Source: Saccharibacillus deserti
GTDB lineage: Bacteria > Bacillota > Bacilli > Paenibacillales > Paenibacillaceae
Direction: 5' to 3'
Assembly: GCF_013618475.1 (NCBI RefSeq)
Contig: NZ_JABJVN010000001.1
Span: 1,206,355-1,270,354, forward strand
DNA length: 64,000 bases
The translations under genes and the position numbers were made by a program. Shown here in pieces: positions 1 to 7,844 of this stretch; the stretch's first letter is position 1, and each line of letters starts with the position of its first letter. The notes under the pieces are model-generated. The model searched no databases. It was not told the origin of the DNA and saw only the letters and a list, made by a program, of their open reading frames with translations.

Positions 1-28
1 TTACAATCCCTACTTTTTTCCTTCTTGA

Positions 29-394
29 CTAGACAACGGTTACCCACTTCCGCAAAGCTTGCTCGACGCGCTCGAGTTGGAACGGCTTAACGATAAAATC
101 TATGGCTCCCGCATGGACGGCTTCCACGATCATCCCCTGTTGACCCATTGCCGAACACATGATGATCTGAGCGTCCGGATCGCTCTCCTTGATTTTGCGA
201 ACCGCCGTGATTCCGTCCATTTCCGGCATCGTGATGTCCATGGTAACGATATCGGGTTTTACCCGCGCATATTCGCGAAAAGCTTCCACGCCGTTGGCCG
301 CCTCCGCCACCACTTCATGCCCCAATTTATTCAGCATTTCTTTCAATACAATTCGCATAAAAGCTGCGTCGTCCACAATCATGATTTTAGCCAT
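29..394 (-). CDS. CheY-like single-domain response regulator
   Basis: Protein of 121 residues that is a receiver domain and nothing more. The acidic pair of the pocket (VDD near residues 5-7), the phospho-acceptor Asp in DIVTMDITMPEMDG, the conserved Ser/Thr in IIMCSAMGQ and the Lys in FIVKPF are all present. Such stand-alone receivers of the CheY type switch a partner protein (flagellar motor, phosphatase or kinase) on phosphorylation. An upstream in-frame ATG at 433 exists, but the start at 394 has a GGGGGA ribosome site at correct distance and begins directly with the MAKIMIVDD fold. No chemotaxis gene is visible beside it, so the name cheY is a family label, not a proven motor role. Confidence 0.85.
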   Translation of the reverse strand: MAKIMIVDDAAFMRIVLKEMLNKLGHEVVAEAANGVEAFREYARVKPDIVTMDITMPEMDGITAVRKIKESDPDAQIIMCSAMGQQGMIVEAVHAGAIDFIVKPFQLERVEQALRKWVTVV

Positions 395-514
395 TCGTAT
401 TTCCCCCTGTTTCTTGATCCGTTTGTTCCTCAATTATAGGCGCGGACTGGGGGTGCAGAAACGAAAAAAGAGCGGGAAACCCCGCAATCTTTCTTGCGCG
501 GTTCCGCAATGCCA

Positions 515-558
515 ATGAAAAAGAAGCCCGGAAATCCGCTCAAACGGATTTCCGGGCT
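515..558 (-). terminator. Rho-independent terminator of the rhamnose operon
   Basis: Perfect 14-bp stem (arms 525-538 and 545-558, six-base loop) followed on the minus strand by a T-rich tract, placed 26 bases after the rhaD stop. Confidence 0.85.
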
Positions 559-584
559 AAAAATCTTGGTTTCAAAACCTAGGC

Positions 585-1424
585 TCAAACGCTTAGAATG
601 CCCGGACGCGGCGTTACGCCGAAAGCCGCCGCCAAATCCGACAACTCCCGTTCGGTAATGCGCCGCTTAATCTCGTGATGCGCGATCAACATATAGATCT
701 GGGCTGCTTTTTCGATCGTTTCGATCAAACCGAAAGCTTCGTCGATCGACGTTCCCGTTCCAAAAATGCCGTGCTGCGGCCAAATTACGGAACGGTATTC
801 CTTCATTTTCTCGGCCGTGGCGCGTCCGATCTCGTTCGAACCGGGAACCATCCACGGAATGATACCGATGCCTTCCGGGAATACGACGATACATTCGGTA
901 CACATTTCCCATAGCGTTTTGGTAAATTTGGCTTCCTCCAAATCGTGGATGAAAGTCATCGCCAATACGTTCGTCGCATGATTATGGATCACGACGCGAT
1001 GGTCCGGATCGGCTTTCAGCCGCTCGGTATGGCTCATGAAATGCGAGGCCAGCTCGCTGGTAGGTTTGGCTTTGTTCTCCATCCCCCACAGCAGCTCGAG
1101 TTTGCTTCCGTCTTTGGAAACGCGCAGCAGTCCCAGGTTGCCGGCCGGATCCTGCAGCACGTTTTTGAAATATTTTCCGGAACCGGTCACGATGAAATAC
1201 CTGCCGGCCAGCTCGTTCACGGGGAAAGCCGGCTCGATAACGCGAACCACATTGTCGGGATCGAAATACTTTTCCACTTCGGCTTCGTCCAGCAGATAGC
1301 TTACATTGCCGCCGTTGCGCTCGTCCCAGCCGTTGCGCCACATATGTTGGGTAATTTCGGACATTTCGCGGATAAAAGGGATCTCCAGGGATTTCGCCGT
1401 TTTCTCGGCTTTTATTGTGCTCAT
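585..1424 (-). CDS. rhaD: Rhamnulose-1-phosphate aldolase
   Basis: 279-residue class II aldolase that splits L-rhamnulose 1-phosphate into dihydroxyacetone phosphate and L-lactaldehyde, the third step of rhamnose use in the cytoplasm. The class II aldolase signatures are visible: the zinc-ligand segment [10 protein letters not shown] and the later PQHGIFGTG stretch, with [17 protein letters not shown] near the N-terminus. The start at 1424 is chosen because AAGGAG lies 8-9 bases upstream; an open frame continues to 1499 without a ribosome site. It is the last gene of the leftward rhaB-rhaA-rhaD set, separated from rhaA by a 199-base gap that holds no recognisable gene and no convincing promoter. 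Confidence 0.95.
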   Translation of the reverse strand: MSTIKAEKTAKSLEIPFIREMSEITQHMWRNGWDERNGGNVSYLLDEAEVEKYFDPDNVVRVIEPAFPVNELAGRYFIVTGSGKYFKNVLQDPAGNLGLLRVSKDGSKLELLWGMENKAKPTSELASHFMSHTERLKADPDHRVVIHNHATNVLAMTFIHDLEEAKFTKTLWEMCTECIVVFPEGIGIIPWMVPGSNEIGRATAEKMKEYRSVIWPQHGIFGTGTSIDEAFGLIETIEKAAQIYMLIAHHEIKRRITERELSDLAAAFGVTPRPGILSV

Positions 1425-1623
1425 GGCAGGGGCTCCTTTGTGCGTTGAGGCGCTCCGGAGAAAAGGACCGTCGACTGCCGTCGGATTTGGATATCCCAAT
1501 GCCAGCGTTTCGCTTCTCCGTTTCCTTTTCTCTTACGCTTGGTACGCACGTATTGGTATTTTTAATCAAGAACAGGCAGAAGGATCTTCTCTGTTGCACC
1601 GATACATAGGCTCGTTATCCGTT

Positions 1624-2910
1624 TCAATTATGGGAACCTACGCCGCTTTCTTGTCCGCGTTTGGACAGCACTTCTTTTTCATGGGTTTTGACGCGGGCCA
1701 GCCAGTCTTCTCGCACCGGAACGCCCGCTTGTTCGCAAAAATAATCCCAAACAGCGCCGAACGGGTATGATTTGAATTCTTCGACAAGGGCCAGACGGGA
1801 CGTATAGTCCTGCTCGATTTCGATCTGTTTGAGCTGCTCGGTCGGTTCAAGCATCGCGCGCAGCAGGGCTTTTTGCATGCTGCGAACGCCGATGACCCAT
1901 GCGGCGATATGGTTGATGCTGCCGTCGAAAAAATCGAGGCCGATATGGGTGCGCGGCAGCAAATCGCCGCGGACGAGTTCGCGGGCGATTTCCAGCAGTT
2001 CATCGTCCATCGTCACGACGTGGTCGCTATCCCAGCGTACGGGACGGCTGACATGCAGCAGCAGTTGATCGGTGAACATCAAGATAGAGGAAAGTTTGCT
2101 GGAGATGACTTCCGTCGGGTGGAAATGGCCGGCGTCGAGGCATACGGCTTTGCCGCGGCTCAGCGCATAGCCCATATAAAATTCATGCGAACCGACGACG
2201 TAGCTTTCCGAACCGATGCCGAACAGTTTGCTTTCGACGGCATCGATGTTGTAGGTCTCGTCGATTTTATCGGCAAAAATCTCGTCGAGCGAATCGCGCA
2301 GGCGGGCGCGCGGCGACCAGCGGTCGACCGGAGTATCTTTGTAACCGTCCGGCATCCAATGGTTGGTCACGCAAGGCTGGCCCAATTCGCGTCCGAACGT
2401 TTCGGCAATGCGGCGGGACGCTTTGCAGTGTTCGATCCAAAATTTACGAATTTCCGGATCGGCATGGCTGAGCGTAAATCCGTCTTCCGCTTTCGGATGC
2501 GAAAACAGCGTCGGGTTAAAGTCGAGGCCCAGCCCGTTTTTTCGGGCCCAATCGATCCAGCTCTGAAAATGCCGGGGTTCGAGAGCGTCCAGGTCGACTT
2601 TCTCGTCGGTATCCGCGTAGATCGCATGCAGGTTCACTTTGTGTTTGCCCGGAATCAACGACAGCGCTTCGTCCAGGTCCGCCCGCAGCTCCTCCGGCGT
2701 CGAAGCCCGTCCCGGATAACTGCCGGTAACGGCGATGCCGCCGCTCAGCGTTTTGTCCCGGAACAGGAACCCTTCAACATCGTCTCCCTGCCAACAGTGT
2801 AGGGAAATTTTGATTCCGGCCAGCTTTTCGATTGCCGAATCGACGTCTACGCCGTGTTTCCCGTACAACTTTTTCGCTTCAAGATAAGCTTTCTCGGTGT
2901 TTTCACTCAT
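1624..2910 (-). CDS. rhaA: L-rhamnose isomerase
   Basis: 428-residue enzyme converting L-rhamnose to L-rhamnulose, a Mn-dependent TIM-barrel isomerase. Family hallmarks read directly from the translation include [14 protein letters not shown] near the N-terminus, [14 protein letters not shown], the [11 protein letters not shown] segment and [11 protein letters not shown] with the metal-binding Asp and His residues. The ATG at 2910 overlaps the rhaB stop by four bases (ATGA), and a good GGAGAG site precedes it, so the two are translationally coupled. Length is normal for the family. Together with rhaB and rhaD it gives the complete phosphorylative rhamnose route; no rhaM mutarotase or transporter is seen here. 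Confidence 0.96.
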   Translation of the reverse strand: MSENTEKAYLEAKKLYGKHGVDVDSAIEKLAGIKISLHCWQGDDVEGFLFRDKTLSGGIAVTGSYPGRASTPEELRADLDEALSLIPGKHKVNLHAIYADTDEKVDLDALEPRHFQSWIDWARKNGLGLDFNPTLFSHPKAEDGFTLSHADPEIRKFWIEHCKASRRIAETFGRELGQPCVTNHWMPDGYKDTPVDRWSPRARLRDSLDEIFADKIDETYNIDAVESKLFGIGSESYVVGSHEFYMGYALSRGKAVCLDAGHFHPTEVISSKLSSILMFTDQLLLHVSRPVRWDSDHVVTMDDELLEIARELVRGDLLPRTHIGLDFFDGSINHIAAWVIGVRSMQKALLRAMLEPTEQLKQIEIEQDYTSRLALVEEFKSYPFGAVWDYFCEQAGVPVREDWLARVKTHEKEVLSKRGQESGVGSHN

Positions 2911-4385
2911 CGCAAGCTCTCCTTCAAAGTCAATTGATTGATCGATTTCCATCGATCGAGCAGCTTTTCCCGATCCGGAACCGGTTTCGGGCGATAAACG
3001 TCCGGAGGAAACGACCCGGCGATTATGCGCCTCGCTTCGCCCAAGTCCGCCAGTTCGCCGGAAGCGATCAGCTGCACGGCGATATTGCCGACCGCGGTCG
3101 CTTCGAACGGCCCGGTACGAACCTCGATGCCCAGCAGATCGGCGGTAGACTGCGACAACAGCTTGTTATTGGCTCCGCCGCCGACGATATGCAGCACCTC
3201 GTACGCGTTTCCGGTCAATCGTTCCAATTCGCGCATCGCGTCCAGATAAGCCAGCGCCAAACTGTCGAAAATACATCTTGCCAGACGTCCCGGCGTATCG
3301 GGTACCGGCTGCCCGCTTTCCCGGCAAAAATCGCGGATTTCTTCCGACATGCCGGCAGGATTCAGAAAGCGGCTGCCGCTGCAGGCAACAAGGCTGCGGA
3401 ACGCTTCTTCGGCGCCGGCCGCTTCCGCCAGTTCGGCATAACTGCTCCGTGCGCCGTGCTCGCGGCGCACTTCCTGAATCATCCACAAGCCCACGATGTT
3501 TTTGAGAAAGCGAAAAGTCCCGTAGGCTCCCCATTCGTTCGTATAATTCGCTTCCCTCTGCGCCGCTCCGTTCAGCGGACGATGCCGTTCGGCTCCGAGA
3601 AGCGACCACGTTCCGCTGCTGAGGTAAGCCCATTCGCGCCCGTGTTCGGCCGGCACGCCGACGACGGCGGAAGCGGTATCATGGGTCGGCGCAACGACGA
3701 TCGTGCAGTCCGGATAATCGCCGGATTCCATGAATTCCGCCTTCAAACTTCCAAGCAGCGTTCCCGGTTCGGTCAGCTGCGCGAATTGCTCCCGCTTCAA
3801 ACCCAGAAGTTTGAGCAAATCCGAATCGTATTCGCGCGTATGCAAATTCAACATTTGGGTCGTGGAAGCATTCGTTGCTTCGTTGATTGCCTTTCCTGTC
3901 AATCGGTAATAGAAATAGTCCGGTATAAGCAGAATTTTTTTTGCCTGCTTCAATTGATTTCGATCATGTACGTACAATTGGTAAAGAGTATTGAAAATCT
4001 GTTTCTGAATGCCCGTCTTTTTATAGACCAGGTCCCAGTCAACCGTCTCCGAATGAAGCCGCTCCGCCGCTCCGATAGTTCGGGAATCGCGATACGCGTA
4101 CGCGTCGTGCAGCTTCTCTCCCGCTTCGTCCAGCAGCACGTAATCTACGCCCCACGTGTCGATACCCAACGTACAGCATTCAATGCCTGCCTTTTTCGCC
4201 TTTTTCAATCCTTTCAAAATTTCCTCGAATAGAACGTCCAGATCCCAATAATCGTATCCGTCCTTTTCCGTAAAAGCGTTTTCAAAACGATGGATTTCAT
4301 TCAGCTCCAGTTTGCCTTGCTTAAGGTTCCCTCCTATTACGCGGCCGCTGGAAGCCCCTATATCGACGGCAATCGCATACGTCAT
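2907..4385 (-). CDS. rhaB: Rhamnulokinase
   Basis: 492-residue FGGY-type sugar kinase that phosphorylates L-rhamnulose at O-1 with ATP. The N-terminal phosphate-1 loop [14 protein letters not shown], the [13 protein letters not shown] segment characteristic of rhamnulokinases, the STTQMLN region and the C-terminal adenosine motif [12 protein letters not shown] are present. Two ATGs lie six bases apart; the second (4385) is preferred because the GGGGG ribosome site is 7 bases away, against one base for the ATG at 4391. First gene of the operon; its promoter is at 4462-4490. Confidence 0.95.
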   Translation of the reverse strand: MTYAIAVDIGASSGRVIGGNLKQGKLELNEIHRFENAFTEKDGYDYWDLDVLFEEILKGLKKAKKAGIECCTLGIDTWGVDYVLLDEAGEKLHDAYAYRDSRTIGAAERLHSETVDWDLVYKKTGIQKQIFNTLYQLYVHDRNQLKQAKKILLIPDYFYYRLTGKAINEATNASTTQMLNLHTREYDSDLLKLLGLKREQFAQLTEPGTLLGSLKAEFMESGDYPDCTIVVAPTHDTASAVVGVPAEHGREWAYLSSGTWSLLGAERHRPLNGAAQREANYTNEWGAYGTFRFLKNIVGLWMIQEVRREHGARSSYAELAEAAGAEEAFRSLVACSGSRFLNPAGMSEEIRDFCRESGQPVPDTPGRLARCIFDSLALAYLDAMRELERLTGNAYEVLHIVGGGANNKLLSQSTADLLGIEVRTGPFEATAVGNIAVQLIASGELADLGEARRIIAGSFPPDVYRPKPVPDREKLLDRWKSINQLTLKESLR

Positions 4386-4461
4386 ATTCATTCCCCCAAA
4401 ATATGTATGAAATCGGAAATTTCGAGTGTTGAGTCATTGTCATTCGATCAGATATACTTCT

Positions 4462-4490
4462 ATCGTACCTGCGTTTTTCTTTGAAGTCAA
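4462..4490 (-). promoter_or_regulatory. Sigma-A promoter of the rha operon
   Basis: Minus-strand TTGACT (4485-4490), a 17-base spacer and TACGAT (4462-4467). It sits about 77 bases before the rhaB start. Just upstream is an imperfect dyad (CATATA ... TATATG, about 4491-4510) that could bind a rhamnose regulator; that part is inference. Confidence 0.75.
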
Positions 4491-4560
4491 CATATACAGT
4501 GGGTTATATGTTGTTTTCTACCGTTCGAATCTTTTCAACAGACATTTCTCGTTATTTCTA

Positions 4561-4600
4561 AAAAGAAAAAAGAGAAGCTTCCGCTTCTCTTTTCGGGAAA
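4561..4600 (-). terminator. Rho-independent terminator after the HD-GYP gene
   Basis: 11-bp stem (4568-4578 with 4583-4593) with a four-base loop, followed on the minus strand by a run of T residues. It closes the riboswitch-led operon that ends at 4671. Confidence 0.85.
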
Positions 4601-4670
4601 ATTTCCAGCCTATCCCGTCTAAGGCTGTACAGCAGTTGGAAGCAGAAATGCAGGTTAGCGCCATTCTCTT

Positions 4671-6710
4671 TTAAGCTTCCATAAGGGACTGCTCACTTGG
4701 GCTTTCGAATTCCAATAGCAGCGACGTCCCTTTGGAATACGTATGCAGAAGCATATGATCGGCCGAAGCATGCATCAAAGCGAATCCTTTGCCGAGCGAG
4801 CGTTTGCTGCTGTATCCCGAAATGAGAACGGTCTTAGGCAGCTCGTGCAGAGGAATACCCGATCCTTTATCCGAAATAAGGATTTGAAGCGTACCTTGAC
4901 TATCGTAAACAGAGACCCTTCCTCCGACCGCGTGCTTGATCAGATTGGTTACTCCTTCCGATACGGCCAGTTTGACATGCATCAGCCTTTTCGGGTCGTA
5001 TCGACCCGCACAATGTTCCGCCACAAAATTCCGGCTTACCGCGACATCCGATTTCCCTACGACTTCGATTGCCCCTATAAAGCTGCCCAAATGCTCTTCC
5101 ACTTCTTCCCGGGTCAGACAGAGATCCACTTTGCTGTGCGATAGCGTTTCAATCACATCTTTATAGGAACGGAGAATATCTTCATGCATCTTGTCCCGAT
5201 ATTGTACGGCAGGAGTAATATCCGTCAGTACAATCGAGACATTGCCAGGTTCCGGATAGAAATGAACCTCGTACGTCTTCCCGGACTCTTTGAAAATATC
5301 ATAAAAGGCCTGCTGCTGATTAAGCGAGCGAGCGGCCAATACCTCGATTTGTTCGGCCAGCGAACGAGAGAACAAATATTCGATCGAAAGTCCAGGTGTA
5401 TATTTGATCAAACTTGTACCCCCGATGAAAAGTCCATTTTCTTGAAATTCCTCTCCCTGGTTCGGCTCTTCCTTCTCCTCCGGATTAAAGACGAGCACTT
5501 GACGGACAGAAGCGATAAAAGAAGGATCTACTTTGGTTACAAGTACAGGATCAAGCACTTTTCCAGCCATTTCTTGGAGCAGGTTAGTAACGGCAAGGTC
5601 GTCTTTATGCTGCGCAATCAGATGATCCAATTGGTTGCACAAAGTAATAATTCTTGACTCATAAGGGATTTTTTGCCCTTTTAAGCCATGGGGATATCCT
5701 TTGCCGTCAAATCTTTCGTGATGATACCGAACCCAGTCCGCTACTTTGGCATCTCCTGTAATGTTGAATATAATCTGTGCCCCCAGCTCGGTATGCGAAC
5801 GATACTCCGCCTCCTCTGTCAGCGAAAGCGCCCCGCGCTTGCGAAAAATATGGGCTTGAATGAGCGCTTTGCCGATGTCGTGCAGGATAGCCGACATAAT
5901 CAGCTCACTTCGAGTCGATCTCGAATAAGAAATCTCATCCAGGAAATACTCGATAATGATGCCCATTCGACTTCCATGGCCTTGGGATTCTTTTTCCTGC
6001 TTGATTTCTGCAAGCCTTATGAATTCCTCGGATGATTTTTTCCGTGCGGTATACTGCTTCAAAAACGCTCGTGAAAAAAAGAGGATAAAGAATAAAAGGA
6101 CTGCCGTATACAGCGTTTCCGAAACCAGAACCCCCGTTCCGAAATGGTGAATGAAGTGAGGAATCATAGTCATGCCCAAAAGCGCCGGAATTGAAATTTC
6201 CTTGAATTTGAAATGAAAGTTTTCCATAAACGGACTTCCCATTACCGTTTTACGGATTCCGGCAATCAGCAGCGTATTCAAAAATTCAAAGAAAATAATG
6301 CCTAGCCCTGACTTAATGTATAAAGAAGCGGTTCCCAGCTGCATAAGAAGAACATGGGACAGCAGCACACAAATCGAGTACATACCCAAGGTCGTCAAAA
6401 GGCGGAAACCGGCTAATTTGCTGATTTTCCAAGTTGAAGATTTCAGATAAAAAAGAAAAGTGCTTACGTACAGGCCAAACAGCGCCGTTTCGAAACCAAG
6501 TGTCTGCAGCAGAATAAAAACTCCGATGATTCCTCCACTGTATTCGTCGCCGCTCGGCAGACGAACCGGGAACAGATCAAGCATAACAATCAAGATCATA
6601 ACGAGCAGGGCATCTTCAAAGCGAATGAAAGACGTATTCCAAATCAAGAAAATGACAGAAGATATTCCTATCAAGCAAAGTGCCCACGTATAGCCGTTTT
6701 TCTCCTTCAT
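4671..6710 (-). CDS. Membrane HD-GYP protein with PAS-like and RsbW-type ATPase domains
   Basis: 679 residues in four parts. Residues about 8-215 hold six or more hydrophobic segments (membrane sensor). Residues about 260-400 are an HD-GYP domain: HDIGK at 277-281, HHE at 330-332 and DGKGYPHGLKG at 335-345. Residues about 425-505 look PAS-like. Residues about 545-670 are a GHKL ATPase of the anti-sigma kinase type: N-box SEGVTNL (584-590), DKGSGIP (614-620) and GKGFALM (640-646). HD-GYP proteins normally hydrolyse c-di-GMP, and RsbW/SpoIIAB ATPases normally phosphorylate STAS antagonists; joining the two is unusual. The late metal ligand Asp of HD-GYP proteins appears to be Asn (LCNQLD, residue 359) and the usual RPYR segment is missing, so catalysis is uncertain. 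Its start overlaps the upstream gene by four bases. Confidence 0.85.
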   Translation of the reverse strand: MKEKNGYTWALCLIGISSVIFLIWNTSFIRFEDALLVMILIVMLDLFPVRLPSGDEYSGGIIGVFILLQTLGFETALFGLYVSTFLFYLKSSTWKISKLAGFRLLTTLGMYSICVLLSHVLLMQLGTASLYIKSGLGIIFFEFLNTLLIAGIRKTVMGSPFMENFHFKFKEISIPALLGMTMIPHFIHHFGTGVLVSETLYTAVLLFFILFFSRAFLKQYTARKKSSEEFIRLAEIKQEKESQGHGSRMGIIIEYFLDEISYSRSTRSELIMSAILHDIGKALIQAHIFRKRGALSLTEEAEYRSHTELGAQIIFNITGDAKVADWVRYHHERFDGKGYPHGLKGQKIPYESRIITLCNQLDHLIAQHKDDLAVTNLLQEMAGKVLDPVLVTKVDPSFIASVRQVLVFNPEEKEEPNQGEEFQENGLFIGGTSLIKYTPGLSIEYLFSRSLAEQIEVLAARSLNQQQAFYDIFKESGKTYEVHFYPEPGNVSIVLTDITPAVQYRDKMHEDILRSYKDVIETLSHSKVDLCLTREEVEEHLGSFIGAIEVVGKSDVAVSRNFVAEHCAGRYDPKRLMHVKLAVSEGVTNLIKHAVGGRVSVYDSQGTLQILISDKGSGIPLHELPKTVLISGYSSKRSLGKGFALMHASADHMLLHTYSKGTSLLLEFESPSEQSLMEA

Positions 6711-7240
6711 TCGATTACAGTCCTCCGCTTCGACATGCCTAGCATGAACAGGATAAGGCCGATTCCAACAACCAGGTCCCCCGGACTAAGCACATAGTTG
6801 GTTCCGACCGGCGTAAGAAACGGAATCCAATCTCCCAGCCAAGCAAAAGAATTTTCTCCCATACCACTGTGCCGGGAAGCCAGACTGTAGTCGGTCAAAT
6901 GCTCCAAACCGGCCTGTCTCAAAGCTTCTGAAGAAACCGGCATTTTTCCCCCATTTGAAAAAAGAGCGACCAGATTCATGGAACATCCCAATCCGATAAG
7001 CGGAATTCCCGCTTTTTTACGGTTGAGCGCAAAGCATACCAGAAGCGCAACGAAAGCTCCTTCCAGCAGAAATGGGATCGTTTCTCCTGTTCGCAGGGTA
7101 TAAAAAGCCAGATAAATTTGAATACCGAGGCTCCCTATGAGCAAGTAAGAAGCTTTAAACCTTAAATGGATAAGCATGAACAAAGGATTTCTTCCCAATA
7201 AAAGCATCCATACCAATCCGGTCAGCAGGAAATAAACCAT
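6707..7240 (-). CDS. DUF5317-like integral membrane protein
   Basis: 177 residues with five or six hydrophobic helices. The segment NGGKMPVS, followed by a polar stretch around HSGMGENSFAWLGD, resembles the DUF5317 family known from Firmicutes, whose function is unknown. The start at 7240 is set by GGGGTGAG five bases upstream; the open frame reaches 7282 without a site. Its stop codon overlaps the start of the HD-GYP/ATPase gene (ATGA), so the two proteins are probably made together and may sit together in the membrane. Annotation as DUF5317 rests on pattern recall, not on a search. Confidence 0.7.
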   Translation of the reverse strand: MVYFLLTGLVWMLLLGRNPLFMLIHLRFKASYLLIGSLGIQIYLAFYTLRTGETIPFLLEGAFVALLVCFALNRKKAGIPLIGLGCSMNLVALFSNGGKMPVSSEALRQAGLEHLTDYSLASRHSGMGENSFAWLGDWIPFLTPVGTNYVLSPGDLVVGIGLILFMLGMSKRRTVIE

Positions 7241-7306
7241 GTTCTCACCCCGGTACATAAAAATAAGGCGGAACCGGATCAACCGATCCCGCCTGGCAGA
7301 AGGAAT

Positions 7307-7396
7307 TTAAGTCCAAGGTCTTTGAACGACAGTTGCCAGAGCCAATGCAGCAAGAATCGCAGTGTTGTAAGCGATCCACAGAATGCGTTTTTTCAT
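7307..7396 (-). CDS. 29-residue membrane micro-peptide
   Basis: An ATG at 7396 preceded by GGGAGAAGG at good distance opens a 29-codon frame. The product starts MKKRILWIAY, continues as one hydrophobic helix rich in Ala and Leu, and ends QRPWT. It looks like a single-pass membrane peptide or a bare signal peptide. It lies between the STAS gene and the DUF5317-like gene, inside the same leftward operon. It has the size and basic-hydrophobic head of an AgrD-type pheromone precursor, but lacks the Cys or Ser thiolactone residue and acidic tail, and no AgrB is nearby. No function can be assigned. Confidence 0.5.
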   Translation of the reverse strand: MKKRILWIAYNTAILAALALATVVQRPWT

Positions 7397-7506
7397 GGAA
7401 TTCCTTCTCCCTTCCAAGCTGTATGGGCAGGATTACGCCTACCTTATATGATTATCTTCCGTTAAACGGAAGAAGCAGCTTCCTAGCTGAATGATGCGGC
7501 AGAGGC

Positions 7507-7818
7507 TTACTCGAATACCTGCTTGCCCAGTATTTCATCGATTTGAAGAAGTTCGAACACTTCCGTCACTTCCGGTCTGATCTTTTCGATCCGAACCGCT
7601 TTGCCGGCTTCCTGTAGATCGGAAACAAGCCTAATAATCAATCCGATTCCCGAGGAATCAACGAAATACACTTTCTCGAAGTCAAATACGATTCGATTAT
7701 GAAGAGAGAGGACAGGCTGGATATCCTCTTCGATAACATCGCCTGCGTCGATATCGATATCCCCTTCGCACAAGACGACAATTTCATGTTCTTTTTCAAT
7801 CAACTGATACGTAAACAC
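7507..7818 (-). CDS. STAS-domain anti-sigma factor antagonist (RsbV/SpoIIAA type)
   Basis: 103-residue STAS protein. The phosphorylation loop VDSSGIGL (residues 53-60) keeps the Asp-Ser-Ser-Gly signature, so Ser55 is the expected target of an RsbW-type kinase and of a PP2C phosphatase. Both partner domains are encoded in the same cluster (ATPase domain of the 4671 gene, PP2C of the 10156 gene). A GTG start at 7818 is preferred over the ATG at 7842 because GGGAGGG lies 5-8 bases before it. It follows the FapA-like gene after 26 bases and so is under the same riboswitch. Confidence 0.85.
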   Translation of the reverse strand: MFTYQLIEKEHEIVVLCEGDIDIDAGDVIEEDIQPVLSLHNRIVFDFEKVYFVDSSGIGLIIRLVSDLQEAGKAVRIEKIRPEVTEVFELLQIDEILGKQVFE

Positions 7819-7844
7819 GCTTTTCCCTCCCGTTGGATACAAAA

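Noticed and set aside
1425-1623. Gene between rhaA and rhaD (for example rhaM)
   Set aside because: The 199 bases carry no frame with a ribosome site and no mutarotase-like sequence.
7307-7396. AgrD-type cyclic pheromone precursor
   Set aside because: No Cys or Ser ring residue followed by an acidic tail, and no AgrB-like gene nearby; only the size and hydrophobic head fit.
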